DNA of 64,000 nucleotides. Source: Prevotella sp. (GTDB taxonomy: Bacteria > Bacteroidota > Bacteroidia > Bacteroidales > Bacteroidaceae). Of the stretch, positions 27,174 through 35,174 are shown one piece after another. The first letter of the stretch is position 1. Each line of letters opens with the position of its first letter. Where the stretch lies: the NCBI GenBank assembly GCA_024682415.1, contig JAIKZG010000005.1, positions 35,367 to 99,366 on the forward strand, given 5' to 3'. The notes beneath the pieces are model-generated. The model made no database searches. It had not been told where the DNA came from and saw nothing but the letters and a program-made list of their open reading frames with translations. The translations under genes were made by a program, and so were the position numbers.

Positions 27174-27236
27174 ATGAGAGAGAGAATGCTGATACTATTC
27201 ATGGATGACACATATATATATTACATGCTAAGTTGA
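27174..27236 (+). CDS. possible 20-residue small protein or leader peptide
   Basis: ATG to TGA encoding a 20-residue peptide that begins MRERMLILFMDDT and ends YYMLS. It lies between a predicted promoter (27098-27105) and a strong terminator two bases after its stop. It may be a real small ORF, a leader peptide or chance within a small RNA. There is no homology evidence. Confidence 0.25.
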   Translation: MRERMLILFMDDTYIYYMLS

Positions 27237-27237
27237 T

Positions 27238-27279
27238 ACCGCCCGCTGAATTCATTTTTTGGTTTCGCGGGCGGTTTTT
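27238..27279 (+). terminator. terminator of a short orphan transcription unit
   Basis: A 9-bp GC stem ACCGCCCGC / GCGGGCGGT followed by TTTTT. No annotated gene precedes it on the plus strand, so it should end a small RNA from the promoter at about 27100. Confidence 0.75.
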
Positions 27280-27410
27280 ATGTTCTTACACAAGCAAGGA
27301 TAATGTTTTCTATTCCTATAAAGCGAGAGTTTTTCATAAAAGGGAAATGTATTCCTACATATATAATATAAGGCGAAGCTCCCCTATATATATAATAAGG
27401 TAAAGAAAAA

Positions 27411-27444
27411 GCCCCCGCCAAGCTGTTACGCTTATTGCGGAGGC
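27411..27444 (-). terminator. terminator downstream of the TonB-dependent receptor
   Basis: Stem GCCTCCGC / GCGGGGGC on the minus strand, then TTTTTC. It closes the receptor transcription unit. Confidence 0.8.
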
Positions 27445-27484
27445 CTACTCATATATATTGGGAATTAAATCCACTACGATTTTT

Positions 27485-27580
27485 TTAGAATTGTATTCTG
27501 TAAGCTATCTGCGGAAAATTGAGGTCGAGATTCCACGGCTTGTAAACATCTTCCTTGAAATTATAATAATGATCAAAGCC
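27485..27580 (-). pseudogene. displaced C-terminal end of the TonB-dependent receptor
   Basis: Just after the premature stop of the receptor, another frame encodes YNFKEDVYKPWNLDLNFP and ends AYRIQF at a TAA (27485). This is the usual aromatic-ended last strand of a TonB receptor barrel. It is out of frame with the upstream gene and seems to lack roughly 70-80 residues that should precede it, which points to a deletion in the gene's 3' end. Confidence 0.7.
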
Positions 27581-29651
27581 ACTCCTTACCTGCCACGAAA
27601 TTGATGATGTAGTTGCGGTCGTAGCGAGAGTGATACCAATTGCCGTCTGACGCTCTGAACCTCGACGAGAACAGCGAAGCCGTAACCATGCCAAACCATC
27701 CTCGGCTCATGTATTTCTCAAGCGTGATGTCCACGCCATAGTTGCGTCCCTTGCCATCGGGATTAAGACATTTATCCACGATGGAAAAAGTGTTGTTTAT
27801 CATCGAGAAGCTCGTACCCGGCTCTACAGGGATGTTGTAAAGCGACTGATAATAAGGCTCTACCTTTATGTACATATCATCGCTCATTTTGTATTGCACA
27901 GACAATGTGAAATGGCGTGCCTTGGTGAAGCCAAGGTCGGTGTTCTCGCGCTTGCCGTCCTTCTCATAGAAGTAAACATCCGTCTGCTCCTTGCGGCTGT
28001 GAATGCCAAATCCGGCAGCGAGTTTTAGGCGGCTGTTCACATCATATTCCACCCCTATGCGAGGCTCCACCGACGACTCACCATTGAGCGACAAATGCTG
28101 ATAAGCCAACCCGAGATTGAATGTAAATGCTCCGTAATGCAGCTGATTGTTGGTAAACAAAGACAGAAGCATGGTGCTGTTGCGAGTGTCTACAATGCGC
28201 TTCAGCGGTGTGGTGAGATAGTCGGAGAGGTCTATCTTCACGTCGGAAAACAATCCTGTGAGCGTGAAGCCGGTCTTGTTGATGAAATGCGAAGAAAAAC
28301 GCTTGTTGAAAGCCGACGTAAGAATAAGATTAGAATTTGTGTTGTCGGCATAATAACATCTGTTTGATTGCATCGCGCCCACCTCCTTTGGCAAGTTCCA
28401 TTCCATCACGGGGTTGCCATCCTTGTCGGTGCGGAAAAACATGTCGCTGCTTAGGTCGGCATAGCTCATGGTGTAGGCCAACGACGTTTTCAGCTGCGCG
28501 TCGCCACGGAAAGCGTATCTGTGGGTAATGCCCGTGGCAAACATCTTCTGCATGCCAATGGTGCAGCGCGCGTCGGCAGTGCTTTCCCAGTCGGCAAATT
28601 TCTTTTCAGGGTCTTTGTAATCATCGATAAGACCTGTGCCCCACAATGAGAATACGCCTGCGTTCCTTGTAGGCATATTTATCTTGAAATTCAAATCCTG
28701 ATATTTCATTTTCTGTCCGTCGAGGTCGATCATTCCCATGTCGGTAGCCAACCCGAGGAAAGAATATCTGTAGTTCACCACGTAAGACGCCTTCTTGTTT
28801 CTTCCCAATGGGCCTTCGCTTGCGAGGTCGAAACCAAGCACGCCAGCCTGAAAAGTGTGCTCATGGCGCTGCTGATTGCCGCTGCGCATCTTCATGTCGA
28901 ACACGCCCGAAACGGCATTGCTATATTCCGAAGGGAAAGCCGAAGTGAAAAAGTCGGAATTGCCCATCACCTTTGTGCTCAAAGAAGAGAATATGCCCGC
29001 ACCCGACACAGAAATATCTGCATAGTGGTTAGGATTGGGCACTTCCACTCCCTCTATGCGCCATGCCAAGAGGTGGGGAGCGTTGCCATGCACGGAAATG
29101 CCATTGGTAGCGCCGCCTTGGCTCACTCCTGCAAACGAGCTTGCAAGCCTCGCAGGGTCTTCCACTCCACCCGGCGTGCGGTTTATCTCCTCCATGCTAA
29201 ACATACGCGCGCCCACGCTTGCCGTCTGGCACAGTGGCTTCTGCTTGCTCACTTTCACCACCACTTCATTCATGCTCTTCACGTCTTCGTTCATCGTGAT
29301 GCTCACCACCGTTTCCTTACCCGAAATCACCAGCTGCTCTTTCATCACCACCGGCTCATATCCTATGTAGTTCACCTTCAACGTGTAGCGTCCTACGCGC
29401 AGATTCTTTATCTCAAACTGTCCGTTTTCGTCAGCCGAAGCTCCCACGCCCGCGCTCTCCTCTATCATAATAGTAGCCCCTGTCAGAGGTTGCCCCGTCA
29501 CAGCGTCTACCACCGTGCCGCGAATAGTCTGCACAGGCTGCTCCTTGTCATCCTTCATCCCAGGCGAAGGCATATTCTCTGCCCTCGTCTCTATTATCAA
29601 TGCCATCGACAGCGCCAATATCAGCACCGCCTTATTGAAAATCTCTTTCAT
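27573..29651 (-). CDS. TonB-dependent receptor, C-terminally truncated
   Basis: Outer-membrane receptor, 692 residues, with signal peptide (KAVLILALSMALIIETRA), carboxypeptidase-regulatory-like domain (about 42-125: GTVVDAVTGQPLTGATIMIEE), plug domain (about 150-245: GGVEDPARLASSFAGV, SVHGNAPHLLAWRIEGVEVP) and a partial barrel. No SusD partner is adjacent, so it is a solitary receptor of unknown ligand. The frame stops at GKEWL, while the expected last strands lie out of frame immediately downstream; the closing strands are missing, so insertion may fail and the gene may be a recent pseudogene. A good Shine-Dalgarno AGGAGA precedes the ATG. Confidence 0.85.
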   Translation of the reverse strand: MKEIFNKAVLILALSMALIIETRAENMPSPGMKDDKEQPVQTIRGTVVDAVTGQPLTGATIMIEESAGVGASADENGQFEIKNLRVGRYTLKVNYIGYEPVVMKEQLVISGKETVVSITMNEDVKSMNEVVVKVSKQKPLCQTASVGARMFSMEEINRTPGGVEDPARLASSFAGVSQGGATNGISVHGNAPHLLAWRIEGVEVPNPNHYADISVSGAGIFSSLSTKVMGNSDFFTSAFPSEYSNAVSGVFDMKMRSGNQQRHEHTFQAGVLGFDLASEGPLGRNKKASYVVNYRYSFLGLATDMGMIDLDGQKMKYQDLNFKINMPTRNAGVFSLWGTGLIDDYKDPEKKFADWESTADARCTIGMQKMFATGITHRYAFRGDAQLKTSLAYTMSYADLSSDMFFRTDKDGNPVMEWNLPKEVGAMQSNRCYYADNTNSNLILTSAFNKRFSSHFINKTGFTLTGLFSDVKIDLSDYLTTPLKRIVDTRNSTMLLSLFTNNQLHYGAFTFNLGLAYQHLSLNGESSVEPRIGVEYDVNSRLKLAAGFGIHSRKEQTDVYFYEKDGKRENTDLGFTKARHFTLSVQYKMSDDMYIKVEPYYQSLYNIPVEPGTSFSMINNTFSIVDKCLNPDGKGRNYGVDITLEKYMSRGWFGMVTASLFSSRFRASDGNWYHSRYDRNYIINFVAGKEWL

Positions 29652-29676
29652 CTGTCTCCTTTTTTAATTTCCGTGG

Positions 29677-29684
29677 CAAAAGTA
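29677..29684 (-). promoter_or_regulatory. -7 element for the TonB-dependent receptor
   Basis: Minus-strand TACTTTTG about 26 bp before the receptor ATG. It is divergent from the esterase promoter. Confidence 0.5.
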
Positions 29685-29742
29685 ATCGGCTATAGCCTTA
29701 CGAAAATTACCCGAGAGGGAAAAGATGATGTTTTTCACAGCA

Positions 29743-29800
29743 TGATGGCGTTTTTCCGCTTTGAGTAATCCATGGTAGCCACAAAATCACTACTTTCGCA
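29743..29800 (+). promoter_or_regulatory. promoter with shared upstream element, copy B
   Basis: Contains TTTTTCCG, GTAATC, TGG and CTACTTTCG (the -7 element TACTTTCG at 29791-29798), 26 bp before the esterase ATG. It matches copy A at 27047 in blocks and spacing. Confidence 0.55.
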
Positions 29801-29823
29801 GCAACAAAAAAAACAAGACGAAA

Positions 29824-30363
29824 ATGAAAGCAATACTTTATATTCACGGAATGGGCGGCTCGGCCATTGAGGCAGAGCTTTACCGAGAGTTTTTCTCGGG
29901 CGACGTAATAGGCTTGGAATACGACAACTACGAGCCATGGACAATGAAAGAAGTGGTGGCAAAGAAATACAAGGAGCTTACGTCGCGATACGACGAGATA
30001 AGCGTCATCGCCAACAGCATAGGAGCATATTTCGCCATGCTCGCCCTCGGCGGAAAAGCCGTGAGCCACGCCTATTTCATCTCGCCAATGGTAGACATGG
30101 AGAAATTCATCCTCACAAAGATGAAGCCCGAAGAGATAGACAGCGATTATCTTGCCTTTGTGTGCTCATTCCCAATATGCTGGGACGTGCCCACCGACAT
30201 TCTCTATGGCAGCGACGACCACCTTATCGACCTCCCTACCATGCAAGATTTTGCCGATAAGCATGGCGCCACTCTCACCATCATGCCCCATGGCGAGCAC
30301 TGGTTTCACACCTCCGACCAGATAGCATTCCTTAAAAAGTGGATAAAAGAAAAGGCTATTTAA
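29824..30363 (+). CDS. YqiA/YcfP-like alpha/beta hydrolase
   Basis: A 179-residue cytoplasmic esterase-like protein of the UPF0227 type. The fold is recognisable from ILYIHGMGGSA (oxyanion loop), the nucleophile elbow VIANSIGAYFAM (Ser near residue 66), the acid in DILYGSDDHLID and the histidine in MPHGEHWFH. E. coli YqiA has esterase activity on short acyl chains; the natural substrate here is unknown. It is a single gene under the shared-element promoter, divergent from the TonB receptor. Confidence 0.8.
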   Translation: MKAILYIHGMGGSAIEAELYREFFSGDVIGLEYDNYEPWTMKEVVAKKYKELTSRYDEISVIANSIGAYFAMLALGGKAVSHAYFISPMVDMEKFILTKMKPEEIDSDYLAFVCSFPICWDVPTDILYGSDDHLIDLPTMQDFADKHGATLTIMPHGEHWFHTSDQIAFLKKWIKEKAI

Positions 30364-30535
30364 GAGGGGAGCACAATATTTTAGCAATACAAGCTGCGAA
30401 GCATCTCCTATTTTTTTATTTACCATTGCTCCCTTCGCCTTTATAATATTGTTTTATGCCGGCTTATGGCTATACGACAACAGCAAAGAAGAGCAATAGA
30501 GCGATTTGCAATATTGGAGAAATTAAGGAAATAGC

Positions 30536-30586
30536 AAAATTTTCAATAGAAAAACGAGTAAAAGTCGTTTTTCTATTGAAATTTTT
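30536..30586 (+). terminator. long hairpin terminator after the esterase gene
   Basis: A stem of about 21 bp (TTTCAATAGAAAAACGA / TCGTTTTTCTATTGAAA) with a 7-nt loop and trailing TTTTT. It is symmetrical and could work in both directions. Confidence 0.65.
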
Positions 30587-30685
30587 ACTACTTTAACAAA
30601 AGATTTAAAGGAAAAGCACCGACGGCAAGGCAAGGCAAACGGCATTATTTTCCATACGAGCTAACCCTATTAAGATAAAAAAATG

Positions 30686-30693
30686 TAATTTTG
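30686..30693 (+). promoter_or_regulatory. -7 element for the eptA-like operon
   Basis: TAATTTTG, 19 bp before the ATG at 30712. Its position argues against the in-frame TTG at 30691 as start. Confidence 0.55.
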
Positions 30694-30711
30694 CAGCAAA
30701 TAAGCAAAACA

Positions 30712-32595
30712 ATGACAATTTCAGAAGATCAATCAGGAGACAAATTCTTAGGCGAGAAGAAAGGATTACTCGGCTGGATAAGCGCGATGGCTGACAAAGT
30801 GTTGTTACCAATCAAGAAAAATGGAGCGTTTTTCTTTTTCATGTATCTTACAGGAATAACGTGCGCATGGCTCACACTGCACAGGAAAGAACCGCTCTAC
30901 GACAATCTTTATTTGGAACTGTTCTTAGACCTCTATCTCGTGTGCCTTGTCCTCACCATAATTCCACAGAAAATAAGGAGATGGGCAAAGGCTCTGCTCT
31001 ACATTATATTATATAGCGTGGCAGTAATAGATGTGTACTGCTTCGTGAAATTCGACTCCACCATCACCCCTACAATGCTTCTGCTCGTGGGCGAAACCGA
31101 CGCAAGAGAGGCTGGAGAATTCTTGCAGACTTATCTGTCACCCGACATATTGTTTAGCAATGTGGGATGGATTCTTCTGATAATGATAATACATATTTTC
31201 AAGGCTCTGCGTCCGCGAATAAGCCATTTGCTGAACTATAGGCAGAAGATATTCCTCGATGCGCTTGGCAAAATAGCAGGCGGCATATACAGCAAAGCCA
31301 TCTTGCCACTCGGCATAATGGTGGCGGGATTGCTCGTGTGGAGCATAACCACAAGCTTTGACAACAAGGCTGCCACATGGAAACTGTTCAGCGCGAGAAA
31401 CATAGGCGAGGTGGAACACGTGCTCACAGAGCCTGACCACGGACGAATGTATATGCCCGTTTACCGCCTTGCGTTCAGCATATTCTCAAATGAGCTGGCT
31501 TCAAAAGAGCTTGACAAACTGATTGTGGCTTCTAACAGCGTGAAAGTGGACAGCTGCTCCTACACTTCACCGCACATCGTGCTCATAATAGGCGAAAGCT
31601 ACAGCCGCCACCACGACTCTCAATATGGCTACTATATGCCTACCGCCCCACGACAGACGAAGAGGGAGAAAAACGGACTGCTGGTGAAATTCACCGATGT
31701 GGTTTCGCCATGGAATCTTACAAGCTATGTGTTTAAAAACATATTCTCAATGCACGTAGTAGGACAGAAAGGCACATGGGCGGATTATCCTCTCTTCCCT
31801 GAGCTATTCCGCAAGGCAGGCTATCACACCACATTCATCACCAACCAGTTTCTGCCGAAAGCTCGCGAGGCTGTGTATGACTTCAGCGGCGGCTTCTTCC
31901 TCAACAACCCTACATTGAGCAAGGCGATGTTTGACACAAGAAACGACAAGCTGCACGTGTTTGACGAGGATTTGCTCAAAGATTATGAGAATCTGAAAAG
32001 TCATGACACAGAGCACAACCTCACGATTTTCCACTTGATAGGTCAGCACGTGAACTACCGCACACGCTATCCGCAGAAGCAACGCCATTTTACAGGCGAT
32101 GATTACAAGGAGCTGAAGCCTAACCTCAACGCGAGAGAGCGCAAGATATTGTCAGACTACGACAACGCCTGCCTATACAACGACTCTGTGGTAGACCAGG
32201 TAATAAAGCGATTTGAGAAAGAAGACGCGATAGTAATCTACATGTCAGACCACGGCGAGGAATGCTACGAGGGCGATATGCACTTCATTTGCCGTATGCA
32301 CTCGGCAGCGATAGACTATAGACTGGCTCACGCTGAGTTTGATATTCCGTTCTGGATATGGTGCTCACGTTCTTACGCCAAGAAACGCCCCGAAATATTC
32401 AGACAGATTAGGGAGGCGAAGAACAAAAAGTTTATGACCGACGCTCTGCCTCATCTGCTGCTCTATCTCGGAGGAATACACAGCAAGGATTATCACGAGG
32501 AATACAACTTGATTTCCCCGAAATATAACGAAAATCGCCCCCGAATACTGAAAGGGACTACCGATTACGACAAACTGAAAAAGGAAACGAAATAA
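30712..32595 (+). CDS. phosphoethanolamine transferase (EptA-like)
   Basis: Inner-membrane enzyme of the sulfatase/alkaline phosphatase fold that moves phosphoethanolamine from phospholipid to lipid A or other envelope glycans. The N-terminal third has about five membrane helices; the periplasmic domain shows the nucleophile region VLIIGESYSRHHDSQYGY, the segment DVVSPWNLTSY, FHLIGQHVNYRTRYP and the metal site YMSDHGEE. About 627 residues. It is followed by two acyltransferase genes at 6-bp and -4-bp spacing, so the three probably modify the same surface polymer. The acceptor is not shown by the sequence. Confidence 0.88.
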   Translation: MTISEDQSGDKFLGEKKGLLGWISAMADKVLLPIKKNGAFFFFMYLTGITCAWLTLHRKEPLYDNLYLELFLDLYLVCLVLTIIPQKIRRWAKALLYIILYSVAVIDVYCFVKFDSTITPTMLLLVGETDAREAGEFLQTYLSPDILFSNVGWILLIMIIHIFKALRPRISHLLNYRQKIFLDALGKIAGGIYSKAILPLGIMVAGLLVWSITTSFDNKAATWKLFSARNIGEVEHVLTEPDHGRMYMPVYRLAFSIFSNELASKELDKLIVASNSVKVDSCSYTSPHIVLIIGESYSRHHDSQYGYYMPTAPRQTKREKNGLLVKFTDVVSPWNLTSYVFKNIFSMHVVGQKGTWADYPLFPELFRKAGYHTTFITNQFLPKAREAVYDFSGGFFLNNPTLSKAMFDTRNDKLHVFDEDLLKDYENLKSHDTEHNLTIFHLIGQHVNYRTRYPQKQRHFTGDDYKELKPNLNARERKILSDYDNACLYNDSVVDQVIKRFEKEDAIVIYMSDHGEECYEGDMHFICRMHSAAIDYRLAHAEFDIPFWIWCSRSYAKKRPEIFRQIREAKNKKFMTDALPHLLLYLGGIHSKDYHEEYNLISPKYNENRPRILKGTTDYDKLKKETK

Positions 32596-32601
32596 ACAGT
32601 A

Positions 32602-33666
32602 ATGGACAATAATAACAGCAACACCTCCCTACTGAGTCGCGCGGAATGCAACGCTCTGCGCGGACTTGCGATAATAGGCATTTTCCTCCACAACTATTGC
32701 CATTGGCTCGGCCCGATAGTGAAAGAGAATGAATACACCTTTTCACAGCACAATGTAGACTGGCTGCAGCAAGTGCTCTATTCTGCCGATGCGCTTCTGC
32801 CCGTGCATCTCATTTCTTTCTTCGGACATTATGGCGTGCCTGTCTTTCTGTTTCTCAGCGCCTACGGACTGGAACAGAAATATGGACGCGAGGAAAAGAA
32901 GGTAGCTCCGCTAAATTTCGTGAAATACCATTATCTGAAACTGTTCAAGATGATGGTAGCGGGATTTATTGCGTTCACGATGATAGACGCCATCACTCCT
33001 GGCAGATTCCACTACAATGTGTTGGAGATTGTGGCACAGATGTTTATGTTCAACAATCTGCTTCCTAATCCCGACGACGTAATATGGCCTGGCCCATATT
33101 GGTATTTCGGGCTTATGCTGCAAATATACATTGTATATAGGGCATTTATTTATAAGCGCCATTGGGGCTTCACATTGGCGTTGATTGTGATATGCTCAGC
33201 GGCTCAGGCTTTCTGCGCCCCTGAAAGCGCGGAGCTCAACTGGCTGAGATACAACTGCATAGGCGGAATATTGCCTTTCTGTATGGGAATATTCATTGCC
33301 CGATTCTGCCATGTGGCGCATAAAAAGAATGTTTATCTCGGCATGTTCATCGCGAGCACGCTCCTTATTTATCTATGCAGCATGGACTACGCATCGTGGT
33401 ATGTTGTGCCTATTTTGATTTGCGTCGCTTCTATCAGCTTGGTAAAGATATTGCCACAGACAATAAACGGATGGCTGGAATGGATGGGAAGCATATCGGC
33501 TGCGCTGTTCGTATGCCACCCTATCACGAGAAAGATATTCATCCCTATAAGCCGCCACGGCGACATATATACAGGCCTGCTTCTCTACATAATAGCAAAC
33601 GTAGGCGTGGCATGGCTTTTCAAACAGATAATAAGCAAAATCCCTAACCCAAAGAAGATAGCATGA
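32602..33666 (+). CDS. acyltransferase 3 family membrane protein
   Basis: A 354-residue integral membrane protein of the AT3 (OafA/OatA) family that transfers acyl groups, usually acetyl, onto surface sugars. Typical features are RGLAIIGIFLHNYCHWLG in helix 1 with the conserved His, HYGVPVFLFLSAYGLEQKYG, the RxxR-like cytoplasmic segment before helix 3, and about ten helices. It lacks a C-terminal SGNH domain. It lies 6 bp after the eptA-like gene and overlaps the next acyltransferase by 4 bp. Confidence 0.85.
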   Translation: MDNNNSNTSLLSRAECNALRGLAIIGIFLHNYCHWLGPIVKENEYTFSQHNVDWLQQVLYSADALLPVHLISFFGHYGVPVFLFLSAYGLEQKYGREEKKVAPLNFVKYHYLKLFKMMVAGFIAFTMIDAITPGRFHYNVLEIVAQMFMFNNLLPNPDDVIWPGPYWYFGLMLQIYIVYRAFIYKRHWGFTLALIVICSAAQAFCAPESAELNWLRYNCIGGILPFCMGIFIARFCHVAHKKNVYLGMFIASTLLIYLCSMDYASWYVVPILICVASISLVKILPQTINGWLEWMGSISAALFVCHPITRKIFIPISRHGDIYTGLLLYIIANVGVAWLFKQIISKIPNPKKIA

Positions 33667-34664
33667 GCATAAAGGATATAGAACTCGGCAACATCAGTAA
33701 ATATCGTGCCGAACAGATGGGCATGGCAATGCTTTTCATCATATTGTTTCATGTTTCATTGCCTCGTTCAGATATGTTTTACGGTCTGCGTCGCATGGGA
33801 AACATCGGCGTGGATATGTTCCTATTTCTCAGCGGTGTGGGCTTGTGGTTCTCATGGATGAAGACACCGGAGGCACGCCACTTCTTCATTCGACGTTTCG
33901 TGCGCATTTACCCTGCGTGGCTCATCATAGCAGCGCTCTACTACATTCCGAAATATCTTCATGGAGAATTCGGAATAGTAAACCTGATAGGAGAAATGGC
34001 TTTCAACTGGAATTTCTGGCTTCACGACGAGCTGAAATTCTGGTATATCCCCGCCACAATGATGCTCTATCTTTTCGCCCCGGCATATATGGAGCTGATA
34101 AAGCGCCACCCAATATATAGATGGCTGCCAGTGGTGATGATTATGTGGTGCATACTCGTGCAGTGGGTAACGCCCATTCATCAGGCTGTTGGCCACATTG
34201 AGATATTCTGGAGTCGCGTGCCAATCTTCTTTATCGGTATCAACCTCGGCGAAGCGGTAAGGCAAAAGATGAAATGGGATGGCCAGAGCATTTGGATGAT
34301 TCTGCTGATGTTTTTCATGGCATTGCTTTCAAGCATATTCCTTGAACAGGTGCGCCACGGGCAATTTCCGCTGTTTATAGAACGTATGCTCTATATCCCT
34401 TTGACAGTAACGACGGTGCTTATTCTCAACAGAATATTTCGCCGTCTGCCCTCGTGGCTCAATCGCTGCTTTGCTTTTGTGGGAAGCCTCAGCCTGGAAT
34501 GCTATCTTATCCATATCGGCTTCACTCTTGCCTATGTGGAGAGTTTTCACATGGGCTATTGGCCTACTTTCTTCCTCTGCATAGCGATTACATTGCCGTT
34601 AGCATGGATTATGAACAAGGCACTTGCCCTGCTTACCGACAGGATTCTGCGCAAAAACAAATAA
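33663..34664 (+). CDS. acyltransferase 3 family membrane protein
   Basis: Second AT3-type acyltransferase in the operon, 333 residues with about ten helices. Visible are AMLFIILFHVSLPRSD (helix 1 with His), MGNIGVDMFLFLSGVGLWFS and FFIRRFVRIYPAWLI. It starts inside the stop of the previous gene (ATGA overlap). The two acyltransferases are only distantly alike, so they may modify different positions. Acceptor unknown; the eptA-like neighbour suggests an envelope glycan or lipid A. Confidence 0.85.
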   Translation: MSIKDIELGNISKYRAEQMGMAMLFIILFHVSLPRSDMFYGLRRMGNIGVDMFLFLSGVGLWFSWMKTPEARHFFIRRFVRIYPAWLIIAALYYIPKYLHGEFGIVNLIGEMAFNWNFWLHDELKFWYIPATMMLYLFAPAYMELIKRHPIYRWLPVVMIMWCILVQWVTPIHQAVGHIEIFWSRVPIFFIGINLGEAVRQKMKWDGQSIWMILLMFFMALLSSIFLEQVRHGQFPLFIERMLYIPLTVTTVLILNRIFRRLPSWLNRCFAFVGSLSLECYLIHIGFTLAYVESFHMGYWPTFFLCIAITLPLAWIMNKALALLTDRILRKNK

Positions 34665-34747
34665 TAGAAATCAACACCGAAAAAAGACACCCCTAAAGGG
34701 GTGAGCAAAGCAAAGGAGAAAAAAGTTTCAAAAAAGTTTCCGAAAAA

Positions 34748-34779
34748 TTTGGAGCATTAAAAATAAAACTATACCTTTG
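34748..34779 (+). promoter_or_regulatory. promoter of the tRNA-Ser/tRNA-Glu unit
   Basis: TTTG (34748-34751), 20 bp, TACCTTTG (34772-34779): full consensus. The leader GCACTCGCATTCAGGAAA nearly equals that of tRNA-Pro at 46996. Confidence 0.8.
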
Positions 34780-34846
34780 CACTCGCATTCAGGAAATGAG
34801 TAATTCACTAACTGATTGCAACGGTGATTCAGATACCAACCGGGAA

Positions 34847-34934
34847 GGAAGTTTGGGTGAGTGGCTGAAACCAGCAGTTTGCTAAACTGCCGTGCGCGAT
34901 TAGCGTACCGGGGGTTCGAATCCCCCAGCTTCCG
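34847..34934 (+). tRNA. tRNA-Ser (GCT)
   Basis: An 88-nt class II tRNA with a long variable arm. The acceptor pairs GGAAGTT with AGCTTCC, the anticodon stem-loop is GCAGT-TTGCTAA-ACTGC with anticodon GCT (codons AGC/AGU), and the T arm has GGTTCGAATCC. CCA is not encoded. It is the first of two tRNAs on one transcript. Confidence 0.95.
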
Positions 34935-35005
34935 CAAGGAAACTAAACATGACGATTTTTGAGCAAGAGAACGACTTAAGCTCTCCGCTCTATCTAACAA
35001 ATGAT

Positions 35006-35080
35006 GGTGGATTCATCTAATGGTTAGGATACAAGATTCTCAATCTTGGCATAGGGGTTCGATTCCCCTATCCACTACCA
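35006..35080 (+). tRNA. tRNA-Glu (CTC)
   Basis: Acceptor GGTGGAT pairs with ATCCACT, anticodon stem-loop CAAGA-TTCTCAA-TCTTG with anticodon CTC, T arm GGGGTTCGATTCCCC, and CCA is encoded. Anticodon CTC reads only GAG, so another tRNA-Glu (TTC) must exist elsewhere. Confidence 0.93.
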
Positions 35081-35084
35081 AAGC

Positions 35085-35126
35085 AAAACGCTAAGTTCTT
35101 CTCACGAAGTCTTAGCGTTTTTTCGT
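35085..35126 (+). terminator. terminator of the tRNA-Ser/Glu unit
   Basis: Stem AAAACGCTAAG / CTTAGCGTTTT followed by TTCGTTTT, directly after tRNA-Glu. Confidence 0.8.
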
Positions 35127-35174
35127 TTTAATAAGAATTTATTTCTACACAACAATAGAATATAGAATAAAGAA

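Larger units (their letters stand above)
30364..30711. other. intergenic region, esterase to phosphoethanolamine transferase
   Basis: Holds a long AT-rich hairpin (30536-30586), likely a terminator, and the -7 element TAATTTTG at 30686-30693. No gene is supported. Confidence 0.5.

Noticed and set aside
26810..27211. Open frames of 71 (plus) and 115 (minus) residues over the repeat array and its flank
   Set aside because: The array period of 82 bp is not a multiple of three, so each copy would be read in a different frame; the frames have no domain features.
34689..34704. Small hairpin CACCCC / GGGGTG before the tRNA promoter
   Set aside because: A T-run follows only on the minus strand, where no gene ends; plus-strand terminator activity cannot be supported.
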